In this document: one piece after another, positions 43,600-52,497 of the stretch | Position numbering within the stretch: position 1 is the first letter of the stretch | How the letters are laid out: each line of letters starts with the position of its first letter | Translations under genes and position numbers: made by a program | NCBI GenBank assembly: GCA_027310725.1 | Contig: DAIDAG010000066.1 | Coordinates: 32,828-96,827 of the forward strand | DNA: 64,000 bases | Direction of reading: 5' to 3' | From: Sideroxydans sp. | GTDB lineage: Bacteria; Pseudomonadota; Gammaproteobacteria; Burkholderiales; Gallionellaceae | Notes under the pieces: generated by a model | The model's input: only the letters and a program-made list of their open reading frames with translations | What the model was told of the DNA's origin: nothing | The model's database searches: none

Positions 43600-44610
43600 T
43601 TATCGTGTTGCGGTAAATTTTTGCGCGCCAACCGTGGATGACACATCATTTCTGGCATGTTCAGCTTTCTGCCTGTCAAGCGCGTTGGCAAAGGCTGAAT
43701 AGTTCCCTTTCTCGATCGCTTCCTTGACATCGTTATGATTGGCTGCTTCGAGCATATTCGCCTGCAAGACACCACGATTCAGCTCTTGCCTGATGGAGAG
43801 CTGAAGCGCGTTACTCAGCAGGTTGCGTGCCTGCGGCTCGCCTCCATCCTGCGCCAGGGACACAAGGCGCTGACAGGCTGACTGGTGGTCTTTGGCATGC
43901 ATCGTAGTGATAACCAGTTGCCCGCCAATTGAAATGCGCAGCATCTCTGCAGCAGCCTTCGAATCGCGAATTTCGCCGATGAAAAGTATGGATCGCGCAA
44001 AACGCAATGAATTCTCTACCGCGCGCGCGTAGCCGATGCGAGTACAGTCGGATTGGGTAAAATACCCGCCTTTCTCGCCATGCCACCCTTGGATGTCGAA
44101 CTCGACTGGATCTTCGATGGAGTAGGCCGAGCCACCGAAACGCTTCAAATACTCGACGATCGTTGCATAGGCTGTACTGGTCTTGCCAGAGCCTTGAGAA
44201 CCGAAAATATTGATCAATCCACCTTTGCGCTGCATATCCTGATTCATCAGCGCATCCTGGATGTATTTTGGCAATCCAATTGTCTCGAAGGATGGTGCAG
44301 TATCGGATGCAATGCGCAATGCGAAGGTAGAGGCACCATTCGCCCCTTCAGATTCCTGGCATCGCGCCCGCAGACTGCCAACATTTACGGCAAAACCTTT
44401 TAAGTCGTAGCCTTCTTTTGAAGTGGCTACCTCAATTTCGGCTACGGCCTTTTCAAGGAACCAGCGGAATTCCTCGGGCATCCGAACCGGTGGAGTATTT
44501 CCGCTCTGAAACAGAACCACCTCATCCCCCTCGGGGCGCGGGGTGATGTACCAGGTCGGAAACTCAATGATCCGTCGTTCCTGCTCGGTTAATTCCGTCA
44601 CTGTCGTCAT
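43600..44610 (-). CDS. PilT-type (retraction-like) ATPase of the pilus cluster
   Basis: 336 aa secretion-superfamily ATPase: Walker A NIFGSQGSGKTSTAYATI near residue 140, an Asp box YSIEDPVEF, Walker B-like SILFIGEIRDSKAAA, and a His box VITTMHAKDH. Overall it resembles PilT rather than PilB, lacking the tetra-Cys zinc site. R64-type thin-pilus clusters are described with one assembly ATPase (PilQ), so this extra enzyme between pilS and pilV is notable. It may power pilus retraction. Confidence 0.85.
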   Translation of the reverse strand: MTTVTELTEQERRIIEFPTWYITPRPEGDEVVLFQSGNTPPVRMPEEFRWFLEKAVAEIEVATSKEGYDLKGFAVNVGSLRARCQESEGANGASTFALRIASDTAPSFETIGLPKYIQDALMNQDMQRKGGLINIFGSQGSGKTSTAYATIVEYLKRFGGSAYSIEDPVEFDIQGWHGEKGGYFTQSDCTRIGYARAVENSLRFARSILFIGEIRDSKAAAEMLRISIGGQLVITTMHAKDHQSACQRLVSLAQDGGEPQARNLLSNALQLSIRQELNRGVLQANMLEAANHNDVKEAIEKGNYSAFANALDRQKAEHARNDVSSTVGAQKFTATR

Positions 44611-44622
44611 ATCGCGTTCCTG

Positions 44623-45168
44623 TTACAAGGTCTTGGTATAGACAAAGACCAGATTGACGGTACCCGACGTACCGCATGCCGTATCAATCGCAGCACCAGT
44701 AGCTAGAGCGGATGGACTTGCTTGAACGACTGTCGTCCCAATCGTGGCCGAATATGCGTTTTGCGTAACAGTTCGAACAATGTCGCCACAGTTCTTGTAA
44801 GGCACTGAATTCATCGTGAGCTGGAACGCATCGTTGGCAATGGCTACGGTCGCCGGCGCCAGGACAACGGTTCCGTTGAACGAGTGCATGATCACGTTTG
44901 TAGCGGTGTCAACCTGCCATCCGGACTTGTCGAAGACGCCGGTAGCGATTGCCACTGCGTTGGTCAAAGTTGAGGTGCTATTGTCATAGCGGTACTTGGT
45001 TTGGAGCGCGAGCATGATCCGGTTTACGTTCTGCGCTTCGGATTCGTTCTTGGTTGCCGTGTACAGCCCGACCCCTCGGGTTCCCATCGCCGCCAACACG
45101 CCGATAATCACCAGAACAATGGACAACTCCACCAATGTAAAACCACGCGACGCCTTGAATTGCTTCAT
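44623..45168 (-). CDS. pilS: PilS-like major type IVb pilin
   Basis: 181 aa. Short leader MKQFKASRG then FTLVELSIVLVIIGVLAAMG with Glu+5. The C-terminal half carries two Cys (NCGDIVR, TACGTSG) placed for the pilin disulfide loop. It should form the shaft of the thin mating pilus. A 26-bp dyad and a GTGCAA palindrome lie in its upstream region, so it probably has its own promoter. No prepilin peptidase gene (pilU) is in the window. Confidence 0.9.
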   Translation of the reverse strand: MKQFKASRGFTLVELSIVLVIIGVLAAMGTRGVGLYTATKNESEAQNVNRIMLALQTKYRYDNSTSTLTNAVAIATGVFDKSGWQVDTATNVIMHSFNGTVVLAPATVAIANDAFQLTMNSVPYKNCGDIVRTVTQNAYSATIGTTVVQASPSALATGAAIDTACGTSGTVNLVFVYTKTL

Positions 45169-45213
45169 TTTCAGCTCCTTGTATTAGATTGATTAACTGC
45201 TACTTTCAGATTA

Positions 45214-45258
45214 TTGCACCCGTGCAAAATTAGTGCAACTTACAAACATGCACAAAAT
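45214..45258 (-). promoter_or_regulatory. Regulatory region of pilS: palindrome plus 26-bp dyad
   Basis: TTGCAC-CC-GTGCAA (45214-45227) is a perfect palindrome. Next to it, 45233-45258 reads GTGCA, 11 bp, TGCACAAAAT, a copy of the transfer-module dyad. It agrees with the copy at 63508-63533 at 21 of 26 positions. Both lie 45-90 bp upstream of the pilS start. Confidence 0.65.
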
Positions 45259-46331
45259 CACGACTTGAGAATGGCGGTAACGGCGCCGATAGCAGACACA
45301 AGTCCGAGCGCAATTAAGCACGCGATGCCGCCGGCGACCAGCAACGTGACCTGATCCATCAAGAACGCCCGCTTTTTCATGGATGCCTCCATGTTTTCAA
45401 ACGAATCCTCGGCGATGCGCTTGATCGCGGCGTCGAAACCGCCACGATCTGATGCATCGAGAATTCGGTAGAAAATTTCCTTCGGAAAAAAACCGACATC
45501 GAATGCCTTGACCGGCGCCGTAATATTGGCGTCGCCAAGACGCTTGACGATTTTCCGAAAATAACTGCGTATCCACGGATTGCCGGTGTCAAGAATCATT
45601 TGGCATGAGATCTTGAGTGGCGTCCCAGACGCCATGAGCGACGACAGCACAATCAGCGTCGAAAAGGCGGTGAAGTCCCTGTACATGACATAGGGCAGGT
45701 GCGAGTCCAGCGTGTGGCGCAGCCTCACGTTCGATCTTCCCCATTGCGGCATAGACCAAACGATCCAGGACACCAGCGCAACCAATAAAACGATAATCAG
45801 CAACAGATAGTCGGATACAAAGATAGTCCATTTGAACATGTACTGAGACAATTCAGGCCATTTGTTCATCGGCGCAATCTCAATGAAAGATCGGGATGCA
45901 GCCGAAAAGAATGAAGAGAGTCCGAGAACGGCCAGCAGAGAAATTATCGGCTTCACCATCGACATGATGAAGTCTCCGCGCATCTTTTTCATTTTCTTGA
46001 TCAGCTTCGATTGGTACATAATCCCGTCTGGCAATTGTGCAGCGCGCTCAAATCCTTTCAGCACCATGTAATCACTGTTTGGGACATCTTTCTTGATCAC
46101 AGTGCTGAATTCGCCCTTGTTGGATGTGTCACCCATGCGCTTGACCCACAGCCGAAACAGTTTGCCAACAGGGCGCTTGTCGTCGTCATTTCGCTTTGCC
46201 ATCTTCTGAAGGCATTCCAGCAACGGCACGCCATCCTTGAGCATCGAATTAGCGATGGACTCATAGTAATGCTCACGATTCTGGGCAAACTCGCGGCGTG
46301 CAAAAAACATCCTTACGTCGAATCTACGCAT
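45258..46331 (-). CDS. pilR: PilR-like type IV pilus inner-membrane platform protein
   Basis: 357 aa PilC/GspF-family protein. Hydrophobic segments at about 125-150, 170-195 and the extreme C-terminus (VTLLVAGGIACLIALGLVSA) fit the family's three-helix topology, and two cytoplasmic helical repeats are present (MLKDGVPLLECLQKM; LMASGTPLKISCQMI). It anchors the assembly ATPase PilQ. It overlaps pilQ by 8 bp. Confidence 0.9.
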   Translation of the reverse strand: MRRFDVRMFFARREFAQNREHYYESIANSMLKDGVPLLECLQKMAKRNDDDKRPVGKLFRLWVKRMGDTSNKGEFSTVIKKDVPNSDYMVLKGFERAAQLPDGIMYQSKLIKKMKKMRGDFIMSMVKPIISLLAVLGLSSFFSAASRSFIEIAPMNKWPELSQYMFKWTIFVSDYLLLIIVLLVALVSWIVWSMPQWGRSNVRLRHTLDSHLPYVMYRDFTAFSTLIVLSSLMASGTPLKISCQMILDTGNPWIRSYFRKIVKRLGDANITAPVKAFDVGFFPKEIFYRILDASDRGGFDAAIKRIAEDSFENMEASMKKRAFLMDQVTLLVAGGIACLIALGLVSAIGAVTAILKS

Positions 46332-47907
46332 AATGACCTTTCACTATATTCTCAAGAGACATCGCACCGCACATCAGATTTACGTCATTCGGGTCAATAA
46401 TTCCTTGCGACACTTTGTAGATTGCGGCTTCATACGAAGTCTTCCCTGTCATGCGAGGATCATCAAATGGAGTATGTCGCTGAAGGCGATATTGACGTAA
46501 TGCCTCCGAGTCCTTCCGGTCGCGCAGTAGCTCGGCCATTTCGTCCGTGAGACGAATCGTTTCTGCGCAGATTGTCATTCCGGCAATACCTCTGCGACAG
46601 CGTTCACACCCATTCTTGTTGGCGACGAACACGGTGTCTGAATTCAGGGAGTAACGGTCTTCGTGGAACAGGTGGTGCTCTATGTGCGCGATCTTGTCGC
46701 GCGCATCGTTTACGCTGATCTTGCAGTGTGGGCAAAGCGTTGGCATCAGGTATTGATAAACCAGACAGCTAACGAAATTCGGCTCGACAATCGTGTCGCG
46801 ACTAACACCGATGGATTCGGAAGAAAGTCGAGACACGATACCCAACGCAGAGGACGCATGGATAGTGGTCAACATCTTGTGGCCTGATCGCAATACGTCC
46901 TGCATGGCCTCGGCGACCTCTTTACCGCGTATTTCACCCACCATGATAGTGTCCGGGTCGGCGCGCATCAGCGCCTTGATATTCTCTGCCATCGACCCGC
47001 CGCGCACGTTGATCTGCGTCGCGCCGAAAATTCTAAGTTCAATTGGATCTTCCACCGTGTAAATCTTGGTCTCGCCATTACCACGGACGATCTCCATCAG
47101 GGAACGCAGGGCAGTTGTTTTCCCGGATCCAGTAATACCAGACATGAAGATGCCGCCCTTTGAATTGCAGGCCGCAGTCAGCAATTCAACCTGGTCATCC
47201 AGATACCCCAACTCGCCCAGGGTAACAATCTTTGAATCAGCGCCGGTATCCTGCCTGGTTACGCGGAGAATGACATCGTAATCATTGCCGTGCGAGTCCC
47301 CCGTCGGTATGGTCTGCCAGCGCAGCGATACCGGAGGTTCATCATATTTGATTGTGCAAGACGATCTGAGGCGAGGGGAGAATGAGGTATCGTTTGAGTC
47401 TTTGGTCTCGCCATAAATTGCACCCAGTAAGCCGGTAATTGAATCTCTCGTATATGCGAATTTTTCAATTGGCTCGATCTTGCCGTGAATTCGGAACATC
47501 ACCTTGACGTGATGCTCGCGAACCACAAAATGGATGTCCACGGCTTTCTCTTTCATTGCCTCAAGAATGATCGCCTTGAAGTCGCGCCTTGCGCGCTCCA
47601 GAGGAACCGAATCGGAATGAATTTGATGCGACGCACCGCCGGCCTTTTCCTCAGCAGCCTTGTACAACTTGGAGATGATGTGACTCTCTACAACTCCCTT
47701 CTGCGGAGACATTTTGGCAAACCGCATCTTGGCCGCAAGGTACTTATTTGCCACATCCGGCTTGAATGCGTCGGTATGAAGTTCGTATGCAGCTCCGCTT
47801 TCTTCATGGACGCAGAATACGCATTGCATCCTGACGGATTCCGGCAATGAGAATTCGTGCCCCTCGCCGGACACAACCTTCAGGTTGTTAAAATTGAGAC
47901 CGGCCAT
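46324..47907 (-). CDS. pilQ: PilQ-like type IV pilus assembly ATPase
   Basis: 527-aa PilB/GspE-family ATPase. Walker A FMSGITGSGKTTALRSLM (~260-270), Asp box KIYTVEDPIEL, Walker B PDTIMVGEIRG, His box LTTIHASSALG, and a zinc-binding pair of CxxC motifs (CPHC, CERC). The enzyme drives pilus extension. It directly abuts pilP and overlaps pilR. Confidence 0.93.
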   Translation of the reverse strand: MAGLNFNNLKVVSGEGHEFSLPESVRMQCVFCVHEESGAAYELHTDAFKPDVANKYLAAKMRFAKMSPQKGVVESHIISKLYKAAEEKAGGASHQIHSDSVPLERARRDFKAIILEAMKEKAVDIHFVVREHHVKVMFRIHGKIEPIEKFAYTRDSITGLLGAIYGETKDSNDTSFSPRLRSSCTIKYDEPPVSLRWQTIPTGDSHGNDYDVILRVTRQDTGADSKIVTLGELGYLDDQVELLTAACNSKGGIFMSGITGSGKTTALRSLMEIVRGNGETKIYTVEDPIELRIFGATQINVRGGSMAENIKALMRADPDTIMVGEIRGKEVAEAMQDVLRSGHKMLTTIHASSALGIVSRLSSESIGVSRDTIVEPNFVSCLVYQYLMPTLCPHCKISVNDARDKIAHIEHHLFHEDRYSLNSDTVFVANKNGCERCRRGIAGMTICAETIRLTDEMAELLRDRKDSEALRQYRLQRHTPFDDPRMTGKTSYEAAIYKVSQGIIDPNDVNLMCGAMSLENIVKGHYA

Positions 47908-48348
47908 TTATCGCGAAGGGAAGGGTGGAACAGTCATTTCTACCGCAGTTGTACTGCTTTCTTTTTCCTTCTGACCAAATTCCAGATCATCAGGTATTTT
48001 CATCGTGATACGATATACCTTCTTGTTTGTGCTGTTCTGAATCAGGACTGATAATCCCTCATCACGACGCAAGAACATCCAATGACTATTGATCGCGCTG
48101 TTTGGATCAGAAACACTGACTGCCCCGTCGCTGGTTAAAAATTTGACCGTCAATGCATTACCAATTCCTGACAATGAAGCTACGGTCGGGATCTGGCTAT
48201 CCTCTTTTGCGAAAAGAGTGGACGGCAATTCAGAGCGACGCTTCTCTGCAACTTGCTGATTGATCACATCACCGATAGTCGCGTCTGCTGCAAAACAGGT
48301 AGAAGAAATCATGATCAAAGCTACTGCTAACGTGCTATGGCGTAACAT
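47908..48348 (-). CDS. pilP: PilP-like pilus biogenesis protein
   Basis: 146 aa with a signal peptide (MLRHSTLAVALIMISSTCFA) and a small periplasmic domain ending in a Thr/Pro-rich tail. ATG 48348 lies inside the end of pilO, with GGAGAG 5-6 bases upstream; the longer ORF-track start is in pilO coding sequence. It matches the R64 PilP position between pilO and pilQ, where it links inner-membrane parts to the secretin. Confidence 0.8.
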   Translation of the reverse strand: MLRHSTLAVALIMISSTCFAADATIGDVINQQVAEKRRSELPSTLFAKEDSQIPTVASLSGIGNALTVKFLTSDGAVSVSDPNSAINSHWMFLRRDEGLSVLIQNSTNKKVYRITMKIPDDLEFGQKEKESSTTAVEMTVPPFPSR

Positions 48349-49660
48349 AGAACTCTCCATTAAGTTGAAATTGAAGGTCATCTTTCTTATTCGTTCCGTT
48401 TGAGATCGCACGTGTGAGTGCAAACGACTTCCAGTGAATATCATCACCCTTAATACGATCGATCATGGGTAACAAGTAGGCCGCGTCCCCTGAAACATTT
48501 ATTGCACCAGCGAAGATCGGCTTATCTACTGCATCCTGAGGGGAATAGATCGATACTGGGTCGGACAGTGCGAAGCTAATTCCAATAACATTGAGCGCTC
48601 GCAATTCAGTGCCTGTTTTTGCCAAGAATTCGTGCCAGGAAATCAGATGCGATATATCGATGTCCACAAGCAGGTCTGAACTAAATTCATGTTTGAGAGT
48701 GGCATCCTTCAAATTGACGTTGACCCTCAACTGCGGGTCTTTTCTATAGGCAAACAGGTCTGGCTGTCCTTCTTTCGCAGAAAGTGACGCAACAATAAGT
48801 CCAGTTTTACAATCCGCTGTAATTTGATTGACGGCAAATCCGCCATAGTTCTCAAGAAGCTCAACCACAGATTTATAGCCATCCAACACCCCCTTGCCGG
48901 AGCAAAGTCCATGTGACGTTACATAGCTCTTGCGCTTTTGCTCAAGCTTCTGTTCAAGCGTATCTACATGCGAAGGTTTTTGATTAGCGGCCAGCAGTGC
49001 CGCCTCTCGTGCGGCCTTCATCGCCGCTTCGCGTGCTTGTTGCTCATTGTAATAATTGAACAAGCCCAATATGACAGCAAGCAGAACTACACTGCCGATA
49101 ATTACCGGCAATATATTGCTCATGGATTCGACAAGTCCTGTTTCCAGTAGATGCGGGTTGCTTACCAGTTGTGCCAACTCCAGGGACTCTACCGGTGGCG
49201 GCAACAGCGTTTCATCGCCATAAATTGAACAACCAGTGTCGAAAACTGAAAGCAACGAATCAATGCTGGCAGAAAATTCTTCATCGCTGCTGAACACCGA
49301 GTCGAAGAATGGCAATCCGTTCTTTACGGCGATCACAATCCTCTTGTCGCCAGCGGAGAATACGAATAGCGCATCATTGACCCGTTTGGATTGCGCAAAA
49401 CTGGAACAGACCACCGCAAGCGCATAGCACTTGCCTTTCTTGACCCTGCCGGAAGCTTTATGAACAAAGCCGATTGCGTATGTACCCATCGAGGTCTGAC
49501 AGACAGACGAATACGCCACCTTGGGCAGCTTTTCTTCCTTGCGGCGAACCATTAGATCGGCGATGTCATCCTTTTCGATTGAATCTATAGGTTGCCAATC
49601 CGCGCCTGCAAGGAGTTGAAGTTTGACTTCGGGCTGTTCAATGATGATCGATGCGTTCAT
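48335..49660 (-). CDS. pilO: PilO-like pilus accessory protein
   Basis: 441 aa. A cytoplasmic N-terminal domain of ~180 residues, one transmembrane segment (NILPVIIGSVVLLAVILGLF), an Ala/Lys coiled coil and a periplasmic C-terminal domain. This topology and the position between pilN and pilP match the IncI-type PilO (PilO2) family, which helps align the inner-membrane platform with the PilN secretin. Confidence 0.8.
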   Translation of the reverse strand: MNASIIIEQPEVKLQLLAGADWQPIDSIEKDDIADLMVRRKEEKLPKVAYSSVCQTSMGTYAIGFVHKASGRVKKGKCYALAVVCSSFAQSKRVNDALFVFSAGDKRIVIAVKNGLPFFDSVFSSDEEFSASIDSLLSVFDTGCSIYGDETLLPPPVESLELAQLVSNPHLLETGLVESMSNILPVIIGSVVLLAVILGLFNYYNEQQAREAAMKAAREAALLAANQKPSHVDTLEQKLEQKRKSYVTSHGLCSGKGVLDGYKSVVELLENYGGFAVNQITADCKTGLIVASLSAKEGQPDLFAYRKDPQLRVNVNLKDATLKHEFSSDLLVDIDISHLISWHEFLAKTGTELRALNVIGISFALSDPVSIYSPQDAVDKPIFAGAINVSGDAAYLLPMIDRIKGDDIHWKSFALTRAISNGTNKKDDLQFQLNGEFYVTP

Positions 49661-49664
49661 CGGA

Positions 49665-51320
49665 TCACTCCATGACTGGGGTGATCAGGATCACCAGGTC
49701 GCGAGTTTTATTGCTGCTACTACGATTGCCGCCCAGCAACATCGACGTGTTCGGACTGAACATTCCTTGACGATTCGAACCTACATCTTTGAGAGAAAAA
49801 CCGCTCAACACCAGAGTTTCACCCTCCCTGATCTTTGCGCGCTGCGCGATCTGCGTGCCGGAGAATGAGGGAATTTGAATGCTGCTGATTGTGGTCAACA
49901 CGGGCGGCGTCGAAATATCCAGCGAAAACTGCAATGCAATTTCGTCGTCATCCATGATGGACGGCGTCATGTTCAGGATGAAGCCGGTGGTCAGCGTTCC
50001 AACGGTGACGCTGGTCGTTCCTGGAGTGGCAGCAGTACCCGCAATTGTCGTGGAGGATTGCGCATAGCCTGTTTGATCTGCAATCGCAACCGAGGCCGGC
50101 TGCTTATTCAGTGTCATGATCGTGTTGTTCGAAACCATTGACGCATTGGCCTCGGAGACCAGAGCTTGGAACATGAGGTTGGATCCATCCCACTTACCTA
50201 CAGTACCTCCTGTCGCGGTTACAAAACTGACACCAACAGCACCACCACCGCTGGTTAAGGCAGAAGGTAGTGGGATTCCCTTAAAAGTCCCAGAGTAGTT
50301 CTGTGAAAGCAGAGACATTCTGTTCCATACAGCCGTCCAATTTACGCCTGCAGAATTGTTCTCGCTCACATCAGCCGAAATCACAGATACCTGCAGGGTG
50401 ACTTGCTGATTCATCAATTTGTCCAGCTTCTTGATGTATTTGGCGATACGTGATTGAGCTTCCTTTGTATCGGTCACAACAATCACACCGGTTGAACTGG
50501 ATGCGCTGTATTTGCCTCCAGCCGACACAAGCGCCTTGAGCTGGGCGTCAATGGTTGACCAGGCATCCAATTCAGCAGTGAAATCAGATGTGGACGATGA
50601 AGAGAATGATCCCCCGCCGGTTGGCGTGGCTCCGGTGCTTGCACTTGACCCAGAAGAACTTGAGCCTGATGTCGAACCCGTCTTACCAACGGACGCATTT
50701 TGCGTCGATTTTCCCGGGAAAATATTGAGCGTATAGACACGTGTGATGTAGCGGGCAAAATTGATCGAGCCATCCGCATATTCCCATGTGATCCCCAGGC
50801 GAGATGAGACCAAGTTAAGGAATTCGGTGGTCGAACCGGTGAAAGCCACTGAGATCTTGGGAAGATTGATTGTCGGAGTAGACGATGTTGTTCCTTGCAC
50901 TACAGCAGAAGAAACAGCCGCGCCAGTTACGCCTGTCTGAGCCTGTGTCTGAGTCTGTGCTGGATTAGTGATCAGTTCCGGTGCAATGTTCACAGGAATC
51001 TTTGTCAGCGCAGTTAGCCGCTGACCGATTTGCGACAAGGTAAGCGGGCTGGTATCTCCCAAGGTAATCATCGCATTCAACGATTCCGGTAGCGCATTTT
51101 CATCGTCGTGTTTGCGCGTGATGAGGCGGTTGCCAACATACGGCAATACCGTCGACCGATTCTTCGCAGTTTCATCGTGGATATGATCACGTTGCCCGCC
51201 GACAGCAGTGGTTTGTTCGGCAAATTTTTGTTCGGAGTAGCTGGTTGCGCAGCCAGGCATCGTCACAATTGCCGCCAAGGACAACAGAGTGAATGAAAAT
51301 TGCTTGAGTTTTGTGGTCAT
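49665..51320 (-). CDS. pilN: PilN-like secretin lipoprotein
   Basis: 551 aa. Lipoprotein signal with Cys in AIVTMPGCATSY. N-terminal secretin subdomains include LTALTKIPVNIAPELITNP, and a Ser/Thr/Gly-rich linker lies near 210-240. The secretin core is at about 330-551 (VTLQVSVISADVSENNSAGV; RAKIREGETLVLSGF). It forms the outer-membrane channel for the thin pilus. Start supported by a purine-rich AGAGGCC upstream; 4 bp separate it from pilO. Confidence 0.9.
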   Translation of the reverse strand: MTTKLKQFSFTLLSLAAIVTMPGCATSYSEQKFAEQTTAVGGQRDHIHDETAKNRSTVLPYVGNRLITRKHDDENALPESLNAMITLGDTSPLTLSQIGQRLTALTKIPVNIAPELITNPAQTQTQAQTGVTGAAVSSAVVQGTTSSTPTINLPKISVAFTGSTTEFLNLVSSRLGITWEYADGSINFARYITRVYTLNIFPGKSTQNASVGKTGSTSGSSSSGSSASTGATPTGGGSFSSSSTSDFTAELDAWSTIDAQLKALVSAGGKYSASSSTGVIVVTDTKEAQSRIAKYIKKLDKLMNQQVTLQVSVISADVSENNSAGVNWTAVWNRMSLLSQNYSGTFKGIPLPSALTSGGGAVGVSFVTATGGTVGKWDGSNLMFQALVSEANASMVSNNTIMTLNKQPASVAIADQTGYAQSSTTIAGTAATPGTTSVTVGTLTTGFILNMTPSIMDDDEIALQFSLDISTPPVLTTISSIQIPSFSGTQIAQRAKIREGETLVLSGFSLKDVGSNRQGMFSPNTSMLLGGNRSSSNKTRDLVILITPVME

Positions 51321-51331
51321 GGAGTGGCCTC

Positions 51332-52240
51332 TTAGTCTTTGATGGTGTCGTCAGTAAGAATCAGCACATTGTTCGAAGTGAGATGCCAACGGAAACGTCG
51401 CCCCACTTGCTGCCCGATAGAGGTCATCAGATCGCCGAGACATTGATGGAAAGTTCCGTTGAATTCCGCTTCGGAATCAATCGGCACATCTCGCGAACTC
51501 TGGTTGATAAACTGCACGCACTGTCCGTTGGAGTTCTTGCACCACTTGTCCAGCACGATGGACAGCAACCCGTCATCGCGCGACACAACCCATTTTGTCG
51601 TCTTGACCTGCTTCTTTTCTTCCTCCAGCTTTGCAGCGGCCTTGGCGACTTTAGCGGCCTCCAGCTCTTTGAGCTTTTCGTCCTTGCTGAAGTTGATTTC
51701 CTTCTTATCCCAATCGATCGTGGCGATATATGGCGTCCCCTTGAGCGCATAATCCATCCCAACCACCCAATTGGATGAATCAGAGCCGTCAACTGGCACT
51801 GTCATGTCAACATCGTCAGAGCCGTACACCTGGAATGTCTCCGGAACCAGGGCAACGACAAGATCGTTAAGCGTCGCATCTTCAGCATGCACCGGCTTGC
51901 CGAAGACAGCGGGCTTCCGCCCTTTATGCTGGATGGTCACGCGATTGCCAAAATTGGCCCGGTAATCGTTCATTTTCTTGATCTTGGCCGGTTTCTTCTC
52001 CAGCGGGGCTGGCTGTGGTTCCTGTTTTTTTGTCACGGGAGCCACATCATCCGAGGTTGTCGTGAACAGCCCCGATGCCTGCGAAGGCTCACGCTTCGGT
52101 TCCGCAGCAGGCGCCGGTTGCTGGCGCGCAGTGTCGGGCGCAACAGCGTCCTCAGATATGATGAATTGTGCGTAGGCATGTCCGGCTGTAAAAATGCCCA
52201 ATAACGCCAAATAGAACAGCCAGTATTGTCTTGTCTTCAT
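51332..52240 (-). CDS. pilL: PilL-like protein with TcpQ-type C-terminal domain
   Basis: 302 aa. Signal peptide (YWLFYLALLGIFTAGHAYAQ), Pro/Lys-rich linker, a charged coiled coil near 185-205 and a C-terminal ~85 residues resembling the toxin-coregulated pilus Q domain (RDVPIDSEAEFNGTFHQCLG, RFRWHLTSNNVLILTD). Such proteins stabilise the pilus secretin. It overlaps icmT by 4 bp and precedes pilN, the place of pilL/M in R64. The assignment to PilL rather than PilM rests on the TcpQ domain. Confidence 0.7.
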   Translation of the reverse strand: MKTRQYWLFYLALLGIFTAGHAYAQFIISEDAVAPDTARQQPAPAAEPKREPSQASGLFTTTSDDVAPVTKKQEPQPAPLEKKPAKIKKMNDYRANFGNRVTIQHKGRKPAVFGKPVHAEDATLNDLVVALVPETFQVYGSDDVDMTVPVDGSDSSNWVVGMDYALKGTPYIATIDWDKKEINFSKDEKLKELEAAKVAKAAAKLEEEKKQVKTTKWVVSRDDGLLSIVLDKWCKNSNGQCVQFINQSSRDVPIDSEAEFNGTFHQCLGDLMTSIGQQVGRRFRWHLTSNNVLILTDDTIKD

Positions 52241-52497
52241 GCTCTAACTCTCCATTTTTTCAAAACCCACCAGGGACGTGATGAGACCGACTTGGATCTC
52301 AAAAGCGAAATCGATCTTCGATAGGCGTAACCGATCGAGAGCCGCTTCACCTTCAGGAAAATGAACAATGCAAACGTGAAAAACACGTATGTCATCGTCC
52401 ACATATTGATATGCAAAAACGCGGGAAACGTGAACGCGAAGGCCTTGGCATCCAGTCCAAGCAGCGTAGGTGTTCGTGATGCATCTTTTAATGGCAT
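52237..52497 (-). CDS. icmT: IcmT-like type IVB secretion protein (R64 TraK-like)
   Basis: 86 aa starting MPLKDASRTPTLLGLDAKAF, which follows the IcmT pattern (short N-terminus with SRTP, two closely spaced hydrophobic segments, basic C-terminus). Between dotB and pilL with overlaps on both sides, reproducing the R64 traI-traJ-traK order. A promoter-like dyad lies upstream in the end of dotB. Confidence 0.8.
   Translation of the reverse strand: MPLKDASRTPTLLGLDAKAFAFTFPAFLHINMWTMTYVFFTFALFIFLKVKRLSIGYAYRRSISLLRSKSVSSRPWWVLKKWRVRA

Noticed and set aside
41936-43600. Shufflon next to pilV
   Set aside because: No repeated inversion sites, alternative C-terminal segments or adjacent rci gene were seen; the recombinase at 55995 is over 12 kb away.
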